A DNA stretch of 64,000 nucleotides, from positions 56,986,679 to 57,050,678 of the forward strand of contig CAMGYJ010000004.1 in the NCBI GenBank assembly GCA_946122785.1, written 5' to 3'. How positions within the stretch are numbered: position 1 is the stretch's first letter; each line of letters starts with the position of its first letter. Position numbers and translations under genes: made by a program. Below are positions 34,374 to 43,202 of this stretch, piece after piece. Source of the DNA: Linum tenue. Its lineage: Eukaryota > Streptophyta > Magnoliopsida > Malpighiales > Linaceae. Under the pieces are notes generated by a model, which ran no database searches, was not told the DNA's origin, and was given only the letters and a program-made list of their open reading frames with translations.

Positions 34374-35119
34374 CTCGATCTATCTGGTTTTGGGGGAAGA
34401 GGAGATCTTATATGGGAGGATTTTGCAGGCCATGGCTAAAGTCGAAGAAGAAGAAGAACAGAGGGAGAGAGAGGGGCACATTTTTATTTATTTTTTATTT
34501 ATTTGACATTGACTAAAGCCGAAGAAGAGAGAGAATGGCACTTTTTATTTTTTATTTTTTTAAATTAACATGTCATTAGCTTAACGGTCTAGTCAGCAGT
34601 TCTGTTTGCCACATCAGCAAAAAATTAACGGAGTTAACGGAATTTGACGGAGACTAATGGCCGGTGACTAACTGTGAAACGATTCATAAAGCGAGTAGCG
34701 AATAAGAAAGAAAAACAATTCGGGTGGCAAACGTGAAATAATTATACAATTTGAGTGACCAAACATGTAATTTACCCCATATTCATCTATTTGAATTTCA
34801 TACCCAACCCAATTGGGTTGGATAGTAAGAAACCCATGGGTATGGGCAAAGTTGCCATCCCTACTCTATAGTAGTTAGCAAATTAAGTGCGGTCAATGGT
34901 CCAAAGTGTGTGGACGGAACTGATTTAGAGGTCGGGGTGTACCGGTTGTGGGTTCGATTGAAAAGGCTGTGCCATCTGCTTTGTCAGAGCAACTGCATCA
35001 GATGCTAATTAGCAGTCATTTCATTGATGACATGCCACTTTCATTTATCATTTCATGGTTTTTTTTTTAATAAATCATTTCATGGTTGTAGAGGTTATTC
35101 CATAAAGTGGCAGCTTCTG

Positions 35120-35780
35120 CTTAGAGCATCCACAACATCTTTCATTTCCCTCTTCCATTATGACATGACATCCAGGTTTGGCTATTTCATGGTTGTAGGA
35201 GGCATTTCAACAAATGGAAGATTTCATTTAATGGAATTGTAAATGAAATAGCAAGTGGGGTTGGGAGTGGCCCCCTTCCCCACGTTTGGCTCGTTCCGTT
35301 TAGTCTCATTTTTATATTGTTTATTTATAATATATAGATGTATTAAAAAGTAAGTTGGACCCACCATAAGAAATAGATAGGGTATTTCATTGATGTAGAG
35401 GAAATGAAAGTGGGATGTAGTGCAATAGAAAAAGTTGTTGATGTGGCGGTAGGGACCACATATGAAATAGAATTGCTATTTCATGGATGTGGAATTGTGG
35501 ATGGTCTTAATGGAAGTCTCAATGGAATAACAAGTGGGGTAGATGTGGGCCCCTTTCCACGGTTTTGCCTCATCTCTATATTTTTTATTTTTTAGATAAA
35601 ATATAGAATTATATTAAAATAATCAATTGAGCCCACCATATGAAATAGAAAGTGTATGTCATTGATGTGAAGGAAATGGAATTGATATAAAGTGAAATGA
35701 CAAAAGTTGTTGATGTGGCGGTAGGGACCACATATGAAATAGAAATGGTATTTCATTGATGCGGATGGTCTCAATGGAGG
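35120..35780. mobile_element. MITE present as tandem copies, period 272 bp
   Basis: A GAGCATCCACAAC end near 35120 and an inverted-type GCGGATGGTCTC end near 35770 bracket AT-rich DNA. GTTGTTGATGTGGCGGTAGG occurs at 35434 and again at 35706. The flanking sequence (ACCACATATGAAATAGAA, CAAGTGGGGT, GACCCACCATA/GAGCCCACCATA) repeats with the same 272-base period. The ends are like those of PIF/Harbinger (Tourist-like) MITEs; a TA-rich target duplication was not confirmed. Confidence 0.55.
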
Positions 35781-35913
35781 ACAGGGAGAACGAACTCTTC
35801 AAGGCAAATTAGAAATAAAGATAGTAACATCACTCATCTATTATCCAATTGAAATAAAGATTTAATAGAGCTTTTCCAACCCTTTTCTTACCTATGATGG
35901 ATCTCTCAATAAT

Positions 35914-36243
35914 TAGGGATGGCAATGGGGCGGGGCGGACACCTTAATTCCCATGCCCCACCACACACTACTACGTGTCGGGACGGGAAGGGTTGATAAT
36001 AGAATGGATAATTGAGTCTTACAAGTTGAAATATCGACTATAACTAGTTGAAGAAAAGTCAAAATAGGAGAAATATAGACAGTTACTGTAAGAAATTGAG
36101 ATAAAATGGGTCTAGACCGGGCCGGACGGATCAGAAGTAGATACTCATGCCCCGCTCCATTCTACTGCGGATCGGATAATACCCGTCCCATCAAGGATCA
36201 AGTCGGATAATACCCAAGGGACGGATTCAAATTGCCATCACTA
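35914..36243. mobile_element. hAT-type MITE, 330 bp
   Basis: Ends TAGGGATGGCAATGGG and AATTGCCATCACTA are inverted. The flanking 8-mers TCAATAAT (35906-35913) and TCTATAAT (36244-36251) match at 7 of 8. GGGGCGG and GCCCCGC motifs lie close to the two ends. Non-coding. Confidence 0.7.
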
Positions 36244-36499
36244 TCTATAATGTTATACTATGATGCATTGCCATTGACGATCTAATGTCATAAATGTTTA
36301 TCACGATTTATAGATGCTTCTGTTAGGTGTTTGATCGTGGCAAAAAAAAATTATGAATAATTTTGTAAATTTTATCATCATATTTTAATTTGTGTGCTAG
36401 ATTTTGTGTGTTCCTGAATGTTTTAGATCTCATGTTCTTCAAAAATTGATTGAGAACCGATTCGCGTCCTGCACTATGTTTGATTTGAAGCATAACAAG

Positions 36500-38330
36500 A
36501 AATGAGGAAAAAAATTTCAAAACTACCACTATTTAAAAAAAATACAAAAATACCACCCATTCCCAAAAATTTCCAAAAATACCACTGTTTATTAAAAAGC
36601 GCTCCACTAAGGGGCGTTTAGTATAGAAAACGCACAACCAGGCCACAGTTTACCTTAGAACCGCCTGGTCAAGACGCGGTTTGCCTTTTCAGGTAAAACC
36701 GCTCTTCGAAAAAGTGGTTTTTATGGCTGCCCAACGACAAAATGCTTCCTCGGGGAGCGGTTATATGTCGGCATGGTAAAAAGCTCCACAGAGAAGCGGT
36801 TTACCATGTCGACACATAAACCGCTGCCCCCACCAGCGGTTTGTGCCTGGTCACCCGACATCCGACATGTCGGCATGCAGGAGGTTGCAAGGGTGGGGGC
36901 TGCATACCAGACTAAAACCGCTCTCCCCCCCCCCCCCTGCGGTTTGTAGTGTAAAATTCGCCTATAAAAGGCTGGTCCAGAAAACTCAAAATCTTCACTC
37001 CACTCCTCCTTCTTCTTCAAATTTCAGTTGTGCACCTTTTAATTATTTAGTTTTTGCGATTAACGTTAATTCGTAAGTTTGTTTTGTATTACTTTTCATT
37101 GTCCTTTGTGATTTTTATGTTAGTAACTTAATTACAGTTTTATTGCAGATGACATTCCAAAGGTTCACGCTTGGGTTGCGGTGGAATGGTTACACTTGTA
37201 AGACTCTTAGGAGAGGTATACATCTCCTTAGAAACACAATATTTTTTACAGAAAAAGAGGGGATCCGAGGATCGCTTAGAACCCGATTTTCCCATGTCAT
37301 GAGAGGATCATGATGATCGCTTAAGACCCCATTTCCTTATACATGCATTTCTTTATAAAGAGTCTAAATAAGTGTTGTATTGTATTGATTTAAATTATTA
37401 AAAATAATCAATACGATTAACAATTAAGTAATTTATTGTACAAACAAACAAATTACGTTAACAAAATAAAAATTACAAGTGATGATAAATAATATGTATC
37501 TTGTGGTCGTTCCAAACGTCTCTTGAACGATGATTGTCTTGATCGTATAAAATAGTCGGATCAATCGGTCCTTGATCAACATAATATCGTTGATTGTATA
37601 TATCAACATCCGGCCCAACCTACGATAGCATAACAACAACATAAATCAATTAGTATATAAATTAAATAAACCATTATAACAACAACAAAAATTGGGTAAA
37701 ATGAGTACGTACCGCTTGATAATCATCATAGTAAATACCCTCTTCTTGGATAAAATCGGCATTTTTTCAGAATCCGGACAGTGATTCGACGATTTTTTAG
37801 TGAAAACCAAAGAAAAAGTTTTTTGAAGGCTGATCAGACTTAGCCGCAACCAACAAAACAACTACTTCCAAGGTTTTTGGGTGGGGAGGGGGATGGGTAG
37901 AGTGAGGAACTTAGAGAGAGAGAGAGAGGAGAATGGGGGTTTGGTGTGCAGAAAATGGGAGGAAAGGGTGGGTTTTTATAGGGACGAAACCGCGTGCTGG
38001 ACGGGCGGTTTGGTCTTTTTACCCCACGCAAAACCGCGCCTTCAGCACGCGGTTTACGTTTCCCAACGCGCAAACCGCGTTTCAGGGCAACGATTTTCGT
38101 GAGTGACATGGATCGCTGCGCTGGCAGGCGGTTAGGCCGTTAGATCGCCTGCCCATCGCGCGGTTGCATGTGCCGCCACATGGAGGCGCGTTTTGACAGC
38201 TACGGAAGGGTCAAACAGCCCCTTGCTGGCGCGGTTTATCGAGAAGGGTGGTATTTTTGGAAATTCTTGAGAATTGGTGGTATTTTTGTAATTTTGTTTT
38301 AAAACAGTGGTAGTTTTGAATTTTTAAAAC
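36500..38330. mobile_element. MULE-like element with two divergent leader-like regions
   Basis: The outer about 110 bases are inverted: AATTTCAAAACTACCAC...AAAATACCACC...TTTCCAAAAATACCAC on the left, the complement on the right ending near 38330. Both ends are followed by CGGTTT/AAACCG-rich sequence. No transposase frame and no clear target duplication were found. Inside, convergent transcription units appear possible: plus strand TATAAAAGG near 36963 with an intron (about 37071-37149) before an ATG; minus strand TATAAAAACC near 37975 with a CT-rich leader. Confidence 0.6.
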
Positions 38331-38334
38331 GGTA

Positions 38335-38792
38335 ATAGCCGTGAAACAGAAGTCGTCATAGATCGGGGCAACAGAAGCTGTCAACCGGTATTGGATTCAT
38401 TCACCACTAACTGTACCGTTGAGTTTTGCTCATTGCAAGTAAACCGTTAACCTCCTCGGTACATGCATTCAGGGGATCAAAAGCGACAAACAACAACAGT
38501 ACAGAAACATACTGGCTAGCTGCAGCTTCGTGATGGCATGAACAAGGAACGGCTGCGTGTGTACACTTCCTGCTAGAAGGGAGTTACCGCCAAACTTCTC
38601 TCATCTGGTTTCCCCAAGGAGACCCAGACTCCCTAATTCGACCAAGTGCCATCTCTAGAAGCGCAACTACAAAATATTTGTAGTATACTTTCTCCTTCAA
38701 AGCTTGGCCTGTTTGTTGTAGCCTCCGTCTTCCAGCAACTCGATCCCTTCCTTCGTTTCAGAAAATACCCAGTAAATTAAAGTGCGAGCAGA
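38335..38792. other. 5' flank and leader of the GASA gene
   Basis: Promoter-proximal DNA. No clear TATA box; a TATACTTTC stretch near 38685 is a weak candidate. No other gene seen. Confidence 0.4.
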
Positions 38793-39197
38793 ATGAAACT
38801 CCTCTTACCAATTACTCTGCTGCTCATAATTTCCATGGTTATGGCGGCGGCCTCTTTCCTTCAGCTCTCACTTGCCCTCGATATTGACGGTGCCTTTTCC
38901 CCTGATTCACCCCCTGCCTCTCCACCCGGTAAGTGCTAATCAAATGTATGGAATCGAGTTCGGTAGATTTTCTGGGTTATTTCAATGGATTTTGTGGGTA
39001 TTTTTACGGCAGGAACATGCGATTCGAAGTGCGAGGGAAGATGCGCCAAGGCAGGGGTGATGAAGAGGTGTTTGAAGTACTGCAATATCTGCTGCGGGAA
39101 ATGTCACTGTGTGCCTTCAGGGACCTACGGGAATAGGTCAGAGTGCCCTTGTTACAGGGACATGAAGGACAATAAGGGCAGGCAGAAGTGTCCTTAA
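38793..39197 (+). CDS. GASA/snakin gibberellin-regulated cysteine-rich peptide
   Basis: Two exons (38793-38928 and 39013-39197) code for 106 residues. Residues 1-29 are a hydrophobic signal peptide, followed by a short Asp/Pro/Ser-rich linker and, from about residue 47, the GASA domain with all 12 conserved cysteines in order ([37 protein letters not shown] at the C-terminus). The intron lies between linker and domain, as is usual in the family. Members are secreted peptides, often gibberellin-induced, acting in growth, redox balance or antimicrobial defence; which applies here cannot be told from the sequence. AATAAA at 39255-39260 is a good polyadenylation signal, only 31 bases from a retrotransposon. 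Confidence 0.93.
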
Positions 39198-39290
39198 ACC
39201 TACTCACCCACACTGAAGATAAAAACTATATGTATATGGGGAGTTCTATGTATAAATAAAAGACTCTAAATTCATATATCCATATACTTG

Positions 39291-39554
39291 TGATAGAGAC
39301 CCGCAGGGCGGGTAGGGGTCAGGTTGGGTTGGCCGTCTGGGCCGGGTTGTTGATGGCATTTTTGTTATTTTGTGTTAGTTTGCTGAAACACATAAAATAG
39401 GGTTCTACACATTCATTTGGGGTTAAGCAATAAGAATATCAAAATCTCTAAATCCCTCTTCTCTCTGTTCTTCCCCAATTCTATTTCCAATCCCTAATTC
39501 TATTTCCAATCTCTAATTTTTCTTCTCTATTCTCAATCCGATTCTTCTCTATCA
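39291..39554 (+). repeat. 5' LTR of the decayed chromovirus
   Basis: 264 bp, TGATAGAG...CTCTATCA, with an extra 19-bp tandem copy compared with the 3' LTR. Confidence 0.9.
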
Positions 39555-39573
39555 ATTGGTATCAGAGCCTCCA

Positions 39574-42500
39574 ATGAGCTCATCGTGGCTCTCTGATCCA
39601 GTGTGGATCCGTATCCAACGGACCCTTGATGCTATTTGCGCCGACCAAGCTGCAACGGCGCGCGCGAAGGGCTGGCCGGCGGGAGCGGTGGACGACCTGG
39701 CCGAGGGCCCGGCGGCGCGGGCGCAACAGGTGGCGATGGGGGAGCGGGCGCTCGGGACGAGGCCGCGCGAAGACCCGCCGTTCGAGGAGGCCGTGATCGC
39801 GGCAGGGGAGGCGGCCGCAGCTGGCGGTGGGCGCGGCGCGACGCGCGTCAGGGCGGCGCTCGCCCGGGGTGGCTCGCCGGCGCCGGGGCTCTGCGACAGC
39901 GGGGTGCAAGGACCGACGGCGAGAGACGGGGGCAGCAGGCTGCCTCAGGCTGCTCCGGCTGTCTTGATTCATTCAGTGACCGGTCTGCCTACACCGGGAA
40001 CCCTCCGTTTCCGAGCAGAGATAGCCAACACCACGGCGCTGACCTTGGTGGACAGCGGAGCGACCCTCAACTTCATCAGCAAGGAACTGGCGAAGAAACT
40101 GCCCCAGAAGCCGAGTGTGGTGGAGTCTGTCGTGGTCAGGGTTGCCAATGGGGCGCCTATGCGGTGCCGAGCAGTGTATCGGGCCTCTCGTTCGAGATTC
40201 AAGGGCTGCCTGTCACCGCAGATTTGTATGTCCTGCCAATCCGCGGGTTTGACATGATTTTGGGTGTTCCATGGTTGTAGGAATTGGGACCGATGACTAC
40301 TGACTGGCGACATTTAACCATGCGGTTCAAGTGGCGAGACAAGGAGTGGAGCCTGCAAGGGCTGACGACACCTCTGGGTCCCATTTCGCTCCTTGAGTGC
40401 CTCGTGGAGGGTGAGGCCGAGCTGGCGGTCCTCTGTTGGCCCGCGGTGGCAACTGACGGGAAGGAGGTGGACCCTGAGCTGCAGCGGGTGTTGGATGAGT
40501 TCCCAGAGCTCTTTCGGACGCCGACCACCTTGCCGCCCCACAGACAGGTTTACTGGATTCAGCTCAAGGAAGGGGCGGAGGCTGTGAATGTCCGGCCATA
40601 CCGGTACGGGCACTCACAGAAGGAGGAGATAGAGCGGCAGGTGGAGGAGATGCTCGAGACCGGGCTAATCCGCCCTAGCACTAGTCCTTTTTCCTCGCCG
40701 GTGCTCCTGGTCAAGAAAAAGGATGGGACTTAGCGATTCTGCACGGACTACAGGGCACTCAATGCTGCGACAGTGAAGGATCGGTTTCCGATTCCCACAG
40801 TGGATGATATGCTCGACGAGCTTCATGGCTCGACCTACTTCACTAAACTCGACCTGAGAGCCAGGTACCACCAGATCCGGATGCAGGAGGAGGATGCGCA
40901 CAAGAGATGCATGTTATCATTACCGCAGTGCAGATGTGGCGACCGTACCTTCTAGGCCAGAAGTTCCACATTTACACCGACCATCAGAGCTTGAGGAACA
41001 TATTGGAGCAGCGCGTTTCCACTCCAGATCAGCACAAGTGGGTCGCGAAGCTCCTGGGATACGATTATGAGATCCATTACCGACCGGGCCCTTCCAACGT
41101 CGTGGCAGATGGGCTTTCGAGGCGGTCTGGGGGAGAGATACTGGCAGCAGTGACGGGACCGATGCCTCAGTTTTGGGATGCGCTCCGAGCCTTGACGGAG
41201 ACGGATGCCTATTTGTGGGGTTGTCGGGATACAGCAGTTAGTGAAGCTCCGGGCCACTACTCGTTCCGTCAGGGGTTGGTGTTCTTTCGGGGGCGGCTCG
41301 TCCTTCCGCGGGGATCCTCCCTGGTGACGACCGTGCTTCAGGAGTATCACGACTCTCCTTTTGGAGGGCATTCCGGGGTGGAGAGGACACTGCGGCGGAT
41401 CCGGGCGCAGTTTTATTGGCCCCAGATGGGCCAGGATGTGAAGGATTATGTAGCATCGTGCGACACCTGTCAGCGGGTCAAGGCGTCGCATCTTCGGCCG
41501 GCCGGTCTATTGCAGCCATTTCCGGTTCCCGAGCGGGTTTGGGAGGACATCAGCATGGACTTCATTGTCAGCCTGCCCCTGTCCGGCGGTAAGACGGTCA
41601 TGTTCGTCGTCGTGGACCGACTAACGAAGTATGCTCATTTCATGGCCTCGTACGCCATCACGGGTTTCCGAGATCGATTGTCAGTGATCGGGATTCGGTC
41701 TTTTTGAGCAGATTCTGGCAGGAGGTATTCGCCATGGCCCGGACGACATTGCGGATGAGTTCTGCCTACCACCCCCAGACAGATGGCCAGACGGAGGTGG
41801 TCAACCGATACTTGGAGCAGTACCTGCGCTGTTTTGCCCACCAGCAGCCACGACGGTGGTTGGCCCTGTTGCCATGGGCCGAGCTATGTTATAACTCTAC
41901 GTATCATAGGGCGATCCAGACGACTCCGTTTGAAGCATTGTATGGTAGACCGCCGCCTGCTTTGGTTCGATATCAGCAGGGCGCCAGCCCGGTGGACGCG
42001 GTGGACCGTTGGCTCGAGACTAGGGATGAGGCCTTGGAGCAGCTCAAGGCCAATCTGGCGGCTGCCAATAATAAGATGAAGCAAATGGCGGATGCAGGCA
42101 GACGTGAGGAGGAGTTCGATGTAGGAGACTGGGTTCTGCTTCGCCTTCATCTGTACAGGCAGGCTTCCGTTTTCCGCCGGGCCTATCAGAAGCTGGCAGC
42201 TCGTTATTTCGGTCCCTATGAGGTGCTGCAGAAGATTAATCCGAAGGCCTATCGTTTGCAGCAGCCGGCGGATGCTCGTATCCATCCTACCTTTCATATT
42301 TCACTGCTGAAGCGTTACAGAGGGGCCGCAGACCGGGTTGAGACTACTGCCCCACCAGTTTCTGCGGATGGGGACCTTATATTGACCCCGGTACAGGTTT
42401 TGGATACCAGATGGGTTCGGAAGGGAGGGCACATGATTGAGGAGAGTTTGGTTCTGTGGCAGCACATGGCGCGCGAGGATGCTACTTGGGAGGAGACGGC

Positions 42501-42590
42501 CATGCTACGGCAGCGTTTCCCGACATTTGACCTTGAGGACAAGGTCGTTTCTGATGGGGAAGGGGATGATAGAGACCCGCAGGGCGGGTA
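39574..42590 (+). pseudogene. Broken gag-pol of the decayed chromovirus
   Basis: Recognisable in order: a GC-rich atypical gag remnant (from ATG at 39574; no zinc knuckle seen), aspartic protease (LVDSGATLNFIS near 40050), reverse transcriptase N-terminal part ([30 protein letters not shown]), RNase H C-terminal part (YTDHQSLRNILEQ), integrase (zinc-binding HH-CC part with CDTCQRVKA, core, [19 protein letters not shown]) and a C-terminal chromodomain (near 42390-42530). Breaks: frameshift near 40190, stops at 40278 and 40731, a deletion at about 40902 that removes the reverse-transcriptase palm with its FDD motif and the start of RNase H, and a deletion plus frame change near 41660 in the integrase core. 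It cannot encode a working element. Confidence 0.88.
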
Positions 42591-42811
42591 GGGGTCGGGT
42601 TGGGTTGGCCGCCTGGGCCGGGTTGTTGATGGCATTTTTGTTATTTTGCGTTAGTTTGCTGAAACACATAAAATAGGGTTCTGCACATTCATTTGGGGTT
42701 AAGCAATAAGAATATCAAAATCCCTAAATCCCTCTTCTCTCTGTTCTTCCCCAATTCTATTTCCAATCCCTAATTCTTCTTCTCTATTCCCAATCCGATT
42801 CTTCTCTATCA
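42567..42811 (+). repeat. 3' LTR of the decayed chromovirus
   Basis: 245 bp, same ends as the 5' LTR, with a few substitutions (for example GGGGTCGGG versus GGGGTCAGG). Confidence 0.9.
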
Positions 42812-42816
42812 ACTTG

Positions 42817-43202
42817 TGTGTTTCATCATGTTCCAAAATGAGTACGGAATCGATAACCATTAGACAAAATGAGAAGCTAAAGAATTAACGTCTCAGAATG
42901 ATACACCATTCGGTTTACATCACGGCTCTCAGCACTACGTTAGAAATGTCTAAGAAAGAATAAACAGATCTACAGAACAGAAATGTAAGCTATACTATAT
43001 ATACGTTGCTGCTATGTTGCAGTACAAAGAGAACCAAGCAAGGGACGAGAGACATGAGAGAAAGAATATGCAGCTGCTAGCATATACAAAATCAACAGAT
43101 GGGAAGAGTATGGTTTTTGAGCAGTTCTCCTCTTGGTAAAAAAGCCTCATTTTGAACATATATACCAATTAGCATATGCACCGAGTAAAAACGATTTCTT
43201 CT
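42817..43202. other. 3' UTR and flank of the minus-strand gene
   Basis: Lies between the retrotransposon and the stop codon of the 43203-51051 gene. It probably holds the 3' UTR of that gene; no other feature seen. Confidence 0.45.

Larger units (their letters stand above)
33317..34778. mobile_element. Pack-MULE carrying an ATP synthase gamma fragment
   Basis: A 1462-bp element has inverted termini of about 200 bp: left GGCTAAATTAC...TTTGGTCACTCAAATTGTAT, right ATACAATTTGAGTGACCAAA...GTAATTTACCCC. It is flanked by the 9-bp duplication ATATTCATC (33308-33316 and 34779-34787). No transposase is present; the interior holds host gene fragments on both strands. It is inserted inside the hAT element. 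Confidence 0.87.
32827..34863. mobile_element. hAT element split by a nested Pack-MULE
   Basis: Ends TAGGATGGCAA (left) and TTGCCATCCCTA (right) are inverted, and a perfect 8-bp duplication CTCTATAG flanks them (32819-32826 and 34864-34871), diagnostic of hAT transposition. Subterminal ACCCATGGGTA motifs occur at both ends. With the nested MULE (33317-34778) and one target copy removed, the hAT element is about 570 bp and non-coding. Order of events is clear: hAT first, MULE second. Confidence 0.85.
39291..42811 (+). mobile_element. Decayed Ty3/gypsy chromovirus, 3.5 kb
   Basis: Left LTR 39291-39554 and right LTR 42567-42811 both begin TGATAGAG and end CTCTATCA. A perfect 5-bp duplication ACTTG flanks the element (39286-39290 and 42812-42816). 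The left LTR is 19 bases longer through a tandem duplication of an ATTCTATTTCCAATC unit. The primer-binding site TGGTATCAGAGC (initiator Met-tRNA type) is at 39557-39568 and the polypurine tract GGGGAAGGGGA ends at 42566. The interior is shortened and broken, see the polyprotein entry. The several LTR differences imply an older insertion than the element at 44755. Confidence 0.9.

Noticed and set aside
39580..39972. Minus-strand Arg-rich frame opposite the decayed chromovirus gag
   Set aside because: GC-rich sequence opens several frames at once; the plus-strand frame is continuous with the protease.
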